Positions 9,073-18,781 of a stretch of DNA of 64,000 bases are shown here, in pieces. Numbering within the stretch: the stretch's first letter is position 1; every line of letters begins with the position of its first letter. The DNA is taken from assembly GCF_964204645.1 (NCBI RefSeq), contig NC_134031.1:21559277-21623276 (forward strand), read 5' to 3'. Under the pieces are notes generated by a model, which made no database searches, was not told the origin of the DNA, and worked only from the letters and a program-made list of their open reading frames with translations. This DNA is from Tubulanus polymorphus (taxonomy: Eukaryota; Nemertea; Palaeonemertea; Tubulaniformes; Tubulanidae). Made by a program: the position numbers and the translations under genes.

Positions 9073-11280
9073 GCTGAACTAGGATTAGACACGGGTTTTT
9101 ATACACGCAGCGCGCAACAAGTGAACAGTATTTGAGTTAGAAGTTAAGTGACCATATGAGACCTTGTGATCTAGACTAATTGTACTTCTGTGATCAAGCT
9201 AATAGACAAACTAGGGGTCTGACTAATTATGCCTTTGATCCAGAGTGACTAGAAAACAGCACTAATTATGGCCCTTGATCTAGCTGTTGAATAGTTTGCT
9301 TTGATGTATAGTTCTAAAGATCTAAAGAACGGCGTGTCTAATATAGAATTGAAAAGTTTATTTCGATATAACCTAATAAATACTCAAAGTGTTTTCTATA
9401 AAGAGAAATCTAGAATATGTATTATTAATATACGTGAACCGGAATGTTCGAAATATGTCCGAGTTCAGTTTCAAAATTGCTTAATTCCTAATTAGTTTAG
9501 ACGCGTTAATTAGGCGGTGCGCGGCCGAGGCGTATTCCGATATACGCGTGTTTACTAAATAGTCGTAAATGGTGAAATCCGGTTCTTAGTTAATCAAGTT
9601 TTCTCCGTATTCTAAAGCTTTTAAGAGCGGATTTTGAAATATCTACGCGGTATTCTACCGAAGATTGGATGAATTAGACAGCGCGGCGTCGGCGATTTAG
9701 TAGGAAGTTATAACCCGTAAGGTCTAAATTACTGAGTGAGCGCGGGTGGTTAATTAGCCCTAATTATGGGTGACGAGTTTTGATAGAAATGTCTTACTAA
9801 TACGTCTGTTTTAATTCTAAGTTCTTAAATATAATTCTATTAGATGAACTACGCTTATTTAGAGTTATTAGGATCGAGTAAAGCTATGTGAACTTGAACA
9901 TGTGACAAATATATTCAGACCGGAGCGCGGGAATTCAGTAAATCGGTTTAAGCTTGCGTAGTTTGAGTGGTTCAAAAACACTATGATCTCTTCTTTAATC
10001 CGAAGGTTGAAATATATACGTGATATAAAACTCTTTTTGAATCGGGAATATTGGGCTGTGTTCTTTGGAAAAAAACTGATGAGTTTGAAGGCGTCGTACC
10101 TGCGATTTTGTATAGAATTGAGTCGGATAATTAGTCAAGAGGCGCAGGTGGCCGATCGGTCACTAATTATGAGTGACTTGTAAACAGTGATTGATGTCCG
10201 TGGACTATTATTTATCCTATAAACTTCTTATACCTCTACAACCTATAGTGCGGTTTTTGAATATAGCTACTAATACTTTTGAGCGATCTCATTAGAATTG
10301 TTATCCGAAAATAAACTGTCTGTTTTAGAGAAATTTGAAACTTGACACCCGGATCTATATAGAGTATGTTCCGAGAGTTGGCGCGTAGATACGATAATAG
10401 TTAATTAGGACGTAGCGGGTTAGGTCCCCGACCGAACGTTATAGATTAAACGGAGGTTAATTAGGGTGCCGCGGGTTCGAGTCCCGACCAGGCGCCGTTT
10501 AGTAATTGAATAGTTCTATTCTAAATGTTTTTTACCTATTCTGGATTCCTTTTAATTCTGAATCTTTGACGGATACACTAGTACTTTTCAGATGTTTCTA
10601 CGATATAATCTTAGTGCCGACGCATATTTTCAAAATAAATAAGAGCGGTGGACTGGTTACCGGTATCTAACGCGGGGCACCGGCAACCCGTCAGTACTAG
10701 CGGTTAATTTCGGAGCGGCGGGTACGGTTCCCGAGTATTCTCCGGAGCTTAATTCGGGTGCCGCGGGTTCGAGTCCCGATCAGGCGCGCCGTTTTAGTAA
10801 TTGAGTATATTCTTACCTATTCTAGATTCCCTTTCTTTCTAAATTTATAGTAGATTAATTAATACTTTTCGGGTGTTTCTATGATATAATCTCAGTGCTG
10901 ACGCATATTTTCGAAATAGATGATAGCGGTGGACTGGTTACCGGTTTCTATCGTCCTGGGACAGGCAACCAGTCTGTACTAGCGGTTAGGGTTCGGTTCC
11001 CGATATCGCGCTTTTGTTTATTTTTCTAACTGTTTCTGATATTTGGTCTGTCTTCTTACTTACTGAATTTCGATTGAGTTTTCAAAGTAAAGCAGAGAGA
11101 ACTAATTAAAAGATAAAAGGTTGATGATTCCTGTGGAGCTTGTGATCTTGGAGTTTGTTTTGTACTCTGTCTCTGAGCGGGTTTCTGCTTCAGGCGACGG
11201 AGGATGATTCTGCAAATAGATTGATGATTAATAATTAATCAGTTAAGATAATTTACGAGGGAAACCTGGCACGGGCTAAG
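9073..11280 (-). other. Penelope-like element 5' region, non-coding
   Basis: This stretch lies between the ORF1 start and the 3' end of the second tandem copy. It has no convincing coding frame. It is moderately AT-rich with short GC words. The distal part holds two related 293-bp units with tRNA T-arm/B-box-like sequence (separate entry). It should hold the promoter, but I could not identify a TATA box or initiator with confidence. No hammerhead ribozyme core (CTGANGA with GAAA) was noticed by eye. Confidence 0.5.
10463..11015 (+). repeat. Two diverged 293-bp repeats with B-box-like words
   Basis: GGGTGCCGCGGGTTCGAG starts at 10463 and again at 10756. Each copy continues with GTCCCGA and CAGGCGC, then an AT-rich middle, then a segment from GCGGTGGACTGGTTACCGGT to TACTAGCGG able to form a stem. 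GGTTCGAGTCCC matches the Pol III B-box consensus (GGTTCGANTCC). No upstream A box or cloverleaf was found, so these are not tRNA genes. A partial earlier relative lies near 10414. Confidence 0.7.
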
Positions 11281-12228
11281 GTTAGGTTTAGAGATAGAGG
11301 TTAGGGGACCAAACCGAAGGTTTGGAGACCCCACTAGTGCACGGGCAGCGGGTTATCCCTGTAAAAAAGTAGTGAGAGTTAATTGTTGTAGTGAGGCGGT
11401 CTACGGGACGTTCATGCCTCGGGGCGTGTTCGTGTCGAGTCGTCGTATCCAGTCTTGTTCGGCTGCTTCGCGGATCGGTCTCGTGGAGCCTGGTAGGTGT
11501 TGGAGACCGTACACCCGAAAGTGTTCGCGGGTGTGGTCGACTTGGTTGAAGTGGTCCGAGACTGGAGTCGAATTCTTCGTTCTGATGCGTGAGACGTGAT
11601 GAGTGACGCGTTCTCGTAGAGACATTCCGGTTTGGCCGACGTACAGCATGTTGCACTTGGTGCATTCGATGCAGTATACAATTTCACGGGTCGCGCAATT
11701 AATTGTGCTGCGGATCGCGTGCATTTTGTTGTGGCTGCGGCAAACGGTTGTTTCTCGGACGAGTGGACACGTACGACATCTCGGTGTTCTGCATTTCTCG
11801 GTGCCTCGACGTCGGGTTGACGGAGTTCTTTGAGTAGACCTGGAAATAGAAGAATTGGAAACAACGGAAGTATTTCTGTTACGATGCGGTGAAGAGGGGA
11901 CTCGGGGAGGGGGTGGCTCCGTGGGTTTGAGCTGCGACGAAGTTAGGAGATCTTTGAGACTCTTGTGCTTGGTGTAGGCGGTGACCGTGGTTACCTCGTC
12001 AGACCGGCCGGTGGCCGTAGCCAGTTCCGTAAATCTGGTTCGGATGTTACGGGCTAGGGTTCGGTTGGCTTCGGAGTGAGGTAAGATAAGCGGTAAACGC
12101 TTTTTCGGCGGTTCGTCGGCCCGTTGTTGTTCTCGTAGATCTCGTTCGGCGTGGTGCCGTAGAGCTTGGCTTTTGATGTGTCGCAGTTCGCGGTCTTTGT
12201 AGCCACGACCTCTGAGTACTTTAAGGAC
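11281..12228 (-). pseudogene. 5'-truncated second copy of the Penelope-like element
   Basis: The sequence matches 4940-5887 at a constant offset of 6341 bp, with the same short frames, so it looks identical or nearly so. It contains only the element 3' end: the C-terminal part of ORF2 including the GIY-YIG domain and the 3' tail. It stops at AAGGAC (12228) and continues at once as telomeric repeats. 5' truncation is typical of incomplete reverse transcription. Direct capping by TTAGGG implies that the cDNA end was at the chromosome terminus when telomerase acted. Confidence 0.92.
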
Positions 12229-13309
12229 TAGGGTTAGGGTTAGGGTTAGGGTTAGGGTTAGGGTTAGGGTTAGGGTTAGGGTTAGGGTTAGGGTTAGGGT
12301 TAGGGTTAGGGTTAGGGTTAGGGTTAGGGTTAGGGTTAGGGTTAGGGTTAGGGTTAGGGTTAGGGTTAGGGTTAGGGTTAGGGTTAGGGTTAGGGTTAGG
12401 GTTAGGGTTAGGGTTAGGGTTAGGGTTAGGGTTAGGGTTAGGGTTAGGGTTAGGGTTAGGGTTGGGTTAGGGTTAGGGTTAGGGTTAGGGTTAGGTTAGG
12501 GTTAGGGTTAGGGTTAGGGTTAGGGTTAGGGTTAGGGTTAGGGTTAGGGTTAGGGTTAGGGTTAGGGTTAGGGTTAGGGTTAGGGTTAGGGTTAGGGTTA
12601 GGGTTAGGGTTAGGGTTAGGGTTAGGGTTAGGGTTAGGGTTAGGGTTAGGGTTAGGGTTAGGGTTAGGGTTAGGTTAGGGTTAGGGTTAGGGTTAGGGTT
12701 AGGGTTAGGGTTAGGGTTAGGGTTAGGGTTAGGGTTAGGGTTAGGGTTAGGGTTAGGGTTAGGGTTAGGGTTAGGGTTAGGGTTAGGGTTAGGGTTAGGG
12801 TTAGGGTTAGGGTTAGGGTTAGGGTTAGGGTTAGGGTTAGGGTTAGGGTTAGGGTTAGGGTTAGGGTTAGGGTTAGGGTTAGGGTTAGGGTTAGGGTTGG
12901 GTTAGGGTTAGGGTTAGGGTTAGGGTTAGGGTTAGGGTTAGGGTTAGGGTTAGGGTTAGGGTTAGGGTTAGGGTTAGGGTTAGGGTTAGGGTTAGGGTTA
13001 GGGTTAGGGTTAGGGTTAGGGTTGGGTTAGGGTTAGGGTTAGGGTTAGGGTTAGGGTTAGGGTTAGGGTTAGGGTTAGGGTTAGGGTTAGGGTTAGGGTT
13101 AGGGTTAGGGTTAGGGTTAGGGTTAGGGTTAGGGTTAGGGTTAGGGTTAGGGTTAGGGTTAGGGTTAGGGTTAGGGTTAGGGTTAGGGTTAGGGTTAGGG
13201 TTAGGGTTAGGGTTAGGGTTAGGGTTAGGGTTGGTTAGGGTTAGGGTTAGGGTTAGGGTTAGGGTTAGGGTTAGGGTTAGGGTTAGGGTTAGGGTTAGGG
13301 TTAGGGTTA
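12229..13309 (+). repeat. Telomeric (TTAGGG)n tract 2, about 1.08 kb
   Basis: Near-perfect TTAGGG repeats with a few slipped units (GGTTGGG and GGTTAGGTTAGG variants near 12463, 12494, 12672, 12899, 13022 and 13232). The tract starts abruptly at the truncated Penelope copy and runs into the first SINE-like unit at GTTAGGTTTAGAGG. Confidence 0.96.
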
Positions 13310-13509
13310 GGTTTAGAGGTATAGGTTAGGGGAACCAATCAGAGTATCAATTAATGTTTTTGTGTTCTTCAGATTAACCCACCACAATTAATCGAGAGTA
13401 ATTAACTGATATCTTTTCAGAACCCCACTGTGACACTGGCAGCGGGAAAGCCGGCTAACTCCACCTGCCGGAAGGTATTAGAGTTAGGGATACCGAAAAG
13501 CAATCCACC

Positions 13510-13581
13510 ACCTAGACCGGGACTCGAACACCGGACCTTTCGTTTGCCGGACGACTGCTCTACCGATTGAGCTACCTGGGC
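13510..13581 (-). ncRNA. tRNA-like domain, unit 1 (Pol III promoter, degenerate tRNA)
   Basis: On the minus strand TAGCTCAATCGGTAGAGC gives a good A box and D arm, and GTTCGAGTCCC gives a B box and T loop at normal spacing. A 7-bp acceptor stem (GCCCAGG with TCTAGGT) forms with wobbles and one mismatch. The anticodon stem holds but loop position 33 is C rather than U, and the T stem has mismatches. I therefore call it tRNA-derived rather than a working tRNA; if functional the anticodon would read GGC. Confidence 0.75.
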
Positions 13582-13844
13582 GGACCGACGATTGCTCTCG
13601 GTTTCACCTCTATCTCCGTGCTTTCCTGGCACTGGTCGGGGTTAGGTTTAGAGGTATAGGTTAGGGGAACCAATCAGAGTATCAATTAATGTTTTTGTGT
13701 TCTTCAGATTAACCCACCACAATTAATCGAGAGTAATTAACTGATATCTTTTCAGAACCCCACTGTGACACTGGCAGCGGGAAAGCCGGCTAACTCCACC
13801 TGCCGGAAGGTATTAGAGTTAGGGATACCGAAAAGCAATCCACC

Positions 13845-13916
13845 ACCTAGACCGGGACTCGAACACCGGACCTTTCGTTTGCCGGACGACTGCTCTACCG
13901 ATTGAGCTACCTGGGC
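13845..13916 (-). ncRNA. tRNA-like domain, unit 2
   Basis: Identical by eye to the domain of unit 1, 335 bp further on. Confidence 0.75.
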
Positions 13917-14179
13917 GGACCGACGATTGCTCTCGGTTTCACCTCTATCTCCGTGCTTTCCTGGCACTGGTCGGGGTTAGGTTTAGAGGTATAGGTTAGG
14001 GGAACCAATCAGAGTATCAATTAATGTTTTTGTGTTCTTCAGATTAACCCACCACAATTAATCGAGAGTAATTAACTGATATCTTTTCAGAACCCCACTG
14101 TGACACTGGCAGCGGGAAAGCCGGCTAACTCCACCTGCCGGAAGGTATTAGAGTTAGGGATACCGAAAAGCAATCCACC

Positions 14180-14251
14180 ACCTAGACCGGGACTCGAACA
14201 CCGGACCTTTCGTTTGCCGGACGACTGCTCTACCGATTGAGCTACCTGGGC
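14180..14251 (-). ncRNA. tRNA-like domain, unit 3
   Basis: Identical by eye to the domain of unit 1, 670 bp further on. Confidence 0.75.
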
Positions 14252-14514
14252 GGACCGACGATTGCTCTCGGTTTCACCTCTATCTCCGTGCTTTCCTGGC
14301 ACTGGTCGGGGTTAGGTTTAGAGGTATAGGTTAGGGGAACCAATCAGAGTATCAATTAATGTTTTTGTGTTCTTCAGATTAACCCACCACAATTAATCGA
14401 GAGTAATTAACTGATATCTTTTCAGAACCCCACTGTGACACTGGCAGCGGGAAAGCCGGCTAACTCCACCTGCCGGAAGGTATTAGAGTTAGGGATACCG
14501 AAAAGCAATCCACC

Positions 14515-14586
14515 ACCTAGACCGGGACTCGAACACCGGACCTTTCGTTTGCCGGACGACTGCTCTACCGATTGAGCTACCTGGGC
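14515..14586 (-). ncRNA. tRNA-like domain, unit 4
   Basis: Identical by eye to the domain of unit 1. The 2-bp insertion of this unit lies outside it, on the upstream side. Confidence 0.75.
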
Positions 14587-14740
14587 GGACCGACGATTGC
14601 TCTCGGTTTCACCTCTATATCTCCGTGCTTTCCTGGCACTGGTCGGGGTTAGGTTTAGAGGTATAGGTTAGGGGAACCAATCAGAGTATCAATTAATGTT
14701 TTTGTGTTCTTCAGATTAACCCACCACAATTAATCGAGAG

Positions 14741-14940
14741 NNNNNNNNNNNNNNNNNNNNNNNNNNNNNNNNNNNNNNNNNNNNNNNNNNNNNNNNNNNN
14801 NNNNNNNNNNNNNNNNNNNNNNNNNNNNNNNNNNNNNNNNNNNNNNNNNNNNNNNNNNNNNNNNNNNNNNNNNNNNNNNNNNNNNNNNNNNNNNNNNNNN
14901 NNNNNNNNNNNNNNNNNNNNNNNNNNNNNNNNNNNNNNNN
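14741..14940. other. Assembly gap of 200 N
   Basis: Exactly 200 undetermined bases. It lies distal to telomeric repeats and cuts a SINE-like unit on one side and the Polinton-like element on the other, so the joined pieces may not be neighbours in the genome. Confidence 1.
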
Positions 14941-14942
14941 AT

Positions 14943-15113
14943 GCTTCATTTCAGTTAGGATCGGTTATGACATTAATTTCTACTGGTGTCATAACATTTT
15001 CGAACATCAAGCCTATGGAATATAAATCAGGTAAGAACGAAACAGATGTACTACAACCAAACAGCGAAACAGAAAATGAATCAGAACAAAAATTAACTAA
15101 AATAAATGAGTGA
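14943..15113 (+). CDS. C-terminal fragment of an unknown Polinton protein, cut by gap
   Basis: 56 codons are open from the gap edge to TGA. The start of the fragment (GSVMTLISTGVITF) is hydrophobic and the rest is polar and acidic (ETENESEQ), suggesting a membrane-anchored or minor virion protein. Its end overlaps the next start by 8 bp. I do not recognise the family. Confidence 0.5.
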   Translation, partial: ASFQLGSVMTLISTGVITFSNIKPMEYKSGKNETDVLQPNSETENESEQKLTKINE

Positions 15114-15449
15114 TAGCGTTAAGAAAAAGGCTAGATCCGAGAAACAAATTATATGGGCAAGAGAATTAGGTAAAAGATCTTCAGAATTAAAAAAAGCTAA
15201 AAAAAGAAATTAACTGATATAAATGAATCACAGACTTTATCTGATATTGATTCAAATAATAATCCATCTGATTCTTCTAATGCTGGAAGTAATTATAAAT
15301 TATATATTACAATTGGATTAGTAACAGTTATTATATTATCCGGTGTAATATATAAATCAAAATTCAAATCTGATGATAAAGATGATTCCAATGACAATAA
15401 ACCTATTATACCAGAAAATAAGTCAAATCATAAAGTCATTGAAACTTAA
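15106..15449 (+). pseudogene. Small basic single-pass membrane protein, frameshifted
   Basis: ATG at 15106 opens a lysine/arginine-rich stretch (KKKARSEKQ, KKAKKRN) that stops near 15210. A one-base change in an A-rich run moves into a frame that continues with a Ser/Asn-rich linker, a transmembrane helix (ITIGLVTVIILSGVIY) and an acidic tail to TAA at 15447-15449. A basic N-terminus, one membrane span and an acidic tail recall a small protein often seen beside integrase in invertebrate Polinton relatives; this is from memory of the family and the function is unknown. Confidence 0.55.
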
Positions 15450-15479
15450 TCTAAATTATTATTAATGGATTAAAATAAG

Positions 15480-16570
15480 ATGAAAAAAGAACAATATTTA
15501 AGAGATTTATATTATAACCCAGAAAGTGAAGTATCATATTCTAACGTTTCAGAATTATGGAATAAAATTAAATCTGATGATGAAAATGGTAATATAAAAT
15601 ATAGTGAATTGAAATCATGGTTACAAAATCAACCAACATATCAAATCCACCAGAAAATGGATAAAACTTATTTAACAAGAAAGGTTATGGTTTCATATAT
15701 CGATCAACAATGGCAAGCAGATTTAATTGACATGAAGAACTTAGAGGAATACAACAAAGGATATTTCTGGATATTAAATGTTATAGACATATTCAGTAGA
15801 TACGCATGGTCAATTCCAATCAAAAATAAAACTGGAATAGAAGTAACAAATGCTTTTAAATCAATATTTAAAGAAGCTATTCCAGATAAGATACAATTTG
15901 ATGAAGGTAAGGAATTCTATAACAAACATTTTAAAAAACTATTATCTGATAACGATGTAGATTATTTTTCAACACACTCAGATAAAAAAGCATCTATTAT
16001 AGAAAGATTTAATAAAACATTGAAAACTAGAATGTGGAAATATTTTACTGCTAATGAAACATATAAATATATCGATGTATTAGATGATTTAGTGAAAGGT
16101 TATAAAATTCTAAACAAAGTTCTATAAATATGAAACCTATACAAGCTAGAAAAGAAGATAATTCAGAAATAGTTTGGAATAATTTATATGGCGCATTTGT
16201 TACACATGATTTCGGAGAACCTAAATTTAAAATTGGACAACACGTTAGAATATCTAAATATAGAAAAACATTTTATAAAGGTTATACCCCTAATTTTACA
16301 GAAGAAATATTCAAGATTAAAAAGATAATATTAACTAAACCATTTGTTTATAAATTAGAAGATTTAAAAGATGAAGAAATATTAGGTTATTTCTATGAAC
16401 AAGAATTATCACTTGTACCAAATCCAGATGAAATAGAATACAAAATAGAAAAATTATTGAAAACAAAAACTCTTAAAGGAAAAAAGTATTCTTTGGTGAA
16501 ATATAAAGGATATGATGATAAATTTGATGAATGGATTTTATCTAGTAAAATTAAAAGAATAAATGAATAA
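15480..16570 (+). pseudogene. Polinton-type integrase with C-terminal chromodomain, one frameshift
   Basis: A retroviral-type (rve) integrase that would insert the element. The catalytic acidic residues are visible: QADLIDM (first Asp), QFDEGKEF (second Asp), and IIERFNKTL (Glu) after about 35 residues. The first frame runs 15480-16127 and the second 16130-16570. Just upstream of 16100 a one-base shift separates them; the region across it has the expected tail of the domain. The second part ends with a chromodomain (YKIEKLLKTKT, YSLVKYKGY, EWI), normal for Polinton integrases. The coding end overlaps the ATPase start by 8 bp. The shift lies in an AT-rich run, so a base-calling error is possible. 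Confidence 0.88.
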
Positions 16571-17174
16571 AGATTTATTTATATTTGAACCGCATAATAT
16601 GTTAATAACTGGAGTAACCAATTGTGGTAAAACACATTTCATATTAGATTTGTTAGAAACTATTTATAAGAATCATTTTGATAATATAATATTATTCTGT
16701 CCTACTTATGAAATGAATAAAACATATAATAGAGATATAGTTAAGATGAAAAAGTTTATTATATTAAATCCTAAAACAGTAAAAGAAAATTTAGATAATT
16801 GTATAACAATAGCAATTCATACTTATAAAGGATCAAATACATTATTCATTGTAGATGATTGCGCAAATTTACATGATTCAAAAGTTAGAGAAATTGAGTT
16901 ATGTTATCTAGCTTTCTCTGGGAGACATTTTGGGATAACAACATGGGTTTTAAATCAAAAATATAATTCAATTGTTAAAGACTTTAGGGAGAATATAAGA
17001 TTTCTAGTTTTATTTTACAATAAAGATAGAAAATCTATGCAACAATCATTGGAAGAAAATCAAATTATACCTACTGAATTACATGATGGATATATGAATA
17101 AATTAAAGAATAATAAAGGTTCAAAATTATTACTGAGATTACAATTTCCATATGAATATAAATTTATAAGATAA
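16563..17174 (+). CDS. Packaging-type (FtsK/A32-like) ATPase
   Basis: 203 codons and intact. Walker A is GVTNCGKTHF near residues 17-26 and Walker B is LFIVDD near 96-101, with the compact length seen in Polinton/adintovirus ATPases of the A32/FtsK-HerA group. It is expected to drive DNA into a capsid. It follows the integrase with an 8-bp overlap, so the two are likely on one transcript. Transcription ends facing the minus-strand block; hairpins lie just downstream. Confidence 0.85.
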   Translation: MNKDLFIFEPHNMLITGVTNCGKTHFILDLLETIYKNHFDNIILFCPTYEMNKTYNRDIVKMKKFIILNPKTVKENLDNCITIAIHTYKGSNTLFIVDDCANLHDSKVREIELCYLAFSGRHFGITTWVLNQKYNSIVKDFRENIRFLVLFYNKDRKSMQQSLEENQIIPTELHDGYMNKLKNNKGSKLLLRLQFPYEYKFIR

Positions 17175-17203
17175 CTATTTATAATTTGGAATATTATAGA
17201 AAC

Positions 17204-17292
17204 TAATTTATATATCTATGTACAAGACGTACGAGTAAGAAAGTAAGATTCTTAGATTCTTACGTACGTCTAGTACATAGATATATAAATTA
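17204..17292. repeat. Long hairpin 1 between convergent gene blocks
   Basis: An imperfect inverted repeat: TAATTTATATATCTATGTAC at the left pairs with its complement ending at 17292, with an inner stem of AGACGTACG/CGTACGTCT and further GTAAGA/TCTTAC. It lies 30 bp after the ATPase stop. Confidence 0.85.
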
Positions 17293-17440
17293 TTAAATGA
17301 ATTATGTAAAAATGAATAAATTATATGTTTTCTCTTAATAATAATAAAAATAGATTATATTATAACTATTTCTATACTTAGATTAATAATTTTTTTTTAA
17401 TTTAAATGTTTTTAATTTTTATGAAAACTATTATATGTAT

Positions 17441-17516
17441 CTATGTACTAGACGTACGAGTAAGAAAGTAAGATTTCTTGGATTCTTGGATTCTTACTCG
17501 TACGTCTAGTACATAG
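17441..17516. repeat. Long hairpin 2 between convergent gene blocks
   Basis: Perfect 26-bp arms, 17441-17466 and 17491-17516 (CTATGTACTAGACGTACGAG then TAAGAA), with a 24-nt loop. The arms share the core of hairpin 1. It lies 25 bp beyond the stop of the minus-strand zinc-finger gene, so one hairpin serves each convergent end. Confidence 0.9.
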
Positions 17517-17540
17517 TTATATAAATTAGTTTTATAATAA

Positions 17541-18749
17541 TTATTCTAATTTTGTTTCTAATATATTTATAAAATCATCTCTGTTTATATCTAATTCACC
17601 AAAAGTCTTAGGTAGATTTATTAATTTTAATTGAGCCATCTTAACATAATAATTAGTAGGTATATTAGCTTTTTCTCTTAATTTTTCTAAGTATTCATCA
17701 AAATCATCATTATCAAAATCAAATTGATATCCAAAATGTTTTATCAGATAACTTAAATCTATTTTTCTAATATATAATAATTTATATATTTGTTTAGGAT
17801 TATCTTCTGCATAAGCTAATAATTTATCATATAAAAACTTATAGAATATATAATATTGGTTAGTTTTAGGATTAAAATATCTGATATATTTATTTGGGTT
17901 ATTTAACAATGGTATCATACTCACCATTTTATAAACATTAATTAGATGTAACTTTGATTTATAATGAGTATTTTCATCAACAGGATCAATTTTCTTATTA
18001 CAATATTGGCACGTTTTATTTCTTTCTATTTCTTCTAATTTCTTTTCATGTTCTTCTAACTTCCTTTCATTTTCGATATGCGCTTGAGATTTTTTATGTT
18101 TAGAAAAATTACTTTTAGAAATATCTAAATAACAAATGTTACAATGTTTTTTAGAATCATCAATTGTTTCATTATCATTAGTTTCAATTGTATCAACATT
18201 ATCTGTTTTATTATCTATGGTATCATTTGTTTCAATTGTATTAACATTATCTATGATATTATCTATTATATTATTATCAGATATATTATTATCATTATTA
18301 TTCTTTTCTTTTTCTATATGTTTATTTGATTTCTTATGTGATGCCCAATTTTTATATGATATATATTTCTTACATACATCACAATATTTTTCATTTGTCT
18401 TTTTGGTTTTGATATCAGGTTCAATCTTATCATTATTAGATGTAGAAGGTATTACATTATTAGATGTAGAAGGTATTACATTATTAGATGTAGTAGGTAT
18501 TACATTATTAGATGTAGAAGGTATTGCATTATTAGATGTAGAAGGTATTACATTATTATCAATTACATTACTTAAATTATCAACAACACCACTTTTATTA
18601 TTATCGATTTCTATTAGTTTAGTTTTATAAATTTTGAAAATAGGATCAAATATCAAAGCTATATTACAAGGTATTACATAATATAAACCATCACTATTTT
18701 CATGTGTATCGATGTATGGAATATGTTTATATACTTTACCTCCTTCCAT
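17541..18749 (-). CDS. Three-zinc-finger protein with NNVIPSTS repeats, function unknown
   Basis: 402 codons and intact. Residues about 65-105 hold five or six copies of an 8-residue repeat (NNVIPSTS, 24-bp minisatellite). Three short C2H2-like fingers follow: CDVCKKYISYKNWASHKKSNKH, then a second of the form CNICY...HKKSQAH, then CQYCNKK...HYKSKLH. Between the first two is an Asn/Asp-rich linker. The C-terminal 130 residues are unlike anything I know. The finger style matches the N-terminal finger region of the DNA polymerase gene of the same element. It is the most downstream gene of the minus-strand block. Nucleic-acid binding is likely. Confidence 0.7.
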   Translation of the reverse strand: MEGGKVYKHIPYIDTHENSDGLYYVIPCNIALIFDPIFKIYKTKLIEIDNNKSGVVDNLSNVIDNNVIPSTSNNAIPSTSNNVIPTTSNNVIPSTSNNVIPSTSNNDKIEPDIKTKKTNEKYCDVCKKYISYKNWASHKKSNKHIEKEKNNNDNNISDNNIIDNIIDNVNTIETNDTIDNKTDNVDTIETNDNETIDDSKKHCNICYLDISKSNFSKHKKSQAHIENERKLEEHEKKLEEIERNKTCQYCNKKIDPVDENTHYKSKLHLINVYKMVSMIPLLNNPNKYIRYFNPKTNQYYIFYKFLYDKLLAYAEDNPKQIYKLLYIRKIDLSYLIKHFGYQFDFDNDDFDEYLEKLREKANIPTNYYVKMAQLKLINLPKTFGELDINRDDFINILETKLE

Positions 18750-18781
18750 TTATTATATAAATTTTTATTAAAGTTAAAATT

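Larger units (their letters stand above)
4941..11280 (-). mobile_element. Penelope-like retroelement, near-complete copy
   Basis: The minus strand carries ORF1 (SGNH-like) and ORF2 (reverse transcriptase plus C-terminal GIY-YIG endonuclease), the layout of canonical Penelope-like elements. The 3' end lies at 4941 against telomeric repeats. The 5' boundary is inferred at 11280, because there the 3' end of a second copy begins (offset 6341 bp, apparently identical to this copy over the shared part), giving a head-to-tail tandem as is common for this class. Inferred length is about 6.3 kb. Its orientation (3' end proximal, 5' end distal) matches elements primed on a telomeric overhang. The exact 5' end is the least certain point. 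Confidence 0.88.
13310..14740 (-). mobile_element. Tandem 335-bp tRNA-headed SINE-like units (4 complete, 1 cut by gap)
   Basis: TTTAGAGGTATAGG recurs at 13312, 13647, 13982, 14317 and 14654, so the period is 335 bp; the fourth unit has a 2-bp insertion (TCTATATCTCC). On the minus strand each unit begins near CCGACCAGTGCCAGG, has a tRNA-like domain about 60 nt in, and ends with CCTAACCTATACCTC then TAAACCTAAC. That tail closely resembles the tail of the Penelope-like element (CCTAACCTCTATCTC then TAAACCTAAC), and both also share GCTGCC.GTG and AGTGGGGT words about 30-230 nt further in. A tRNA head with a borrowed retroelement tail is the SINE design. The units are almost identical, so amplification is recent or by unequal exchange. 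Confidence 0.8.

Noticed and set aside
10460-10800. tRNA genes at the GGGTTCGAGTCCCGA words
   Set aside because: T-arm-like word only; no D arm or anticodon arm at the right distance.
13417-14302. Three identical 71-codon frames
   Set aside because: They lie in the SINE-like units across the tRNA-like domain; repeat-borne frames without protein features.
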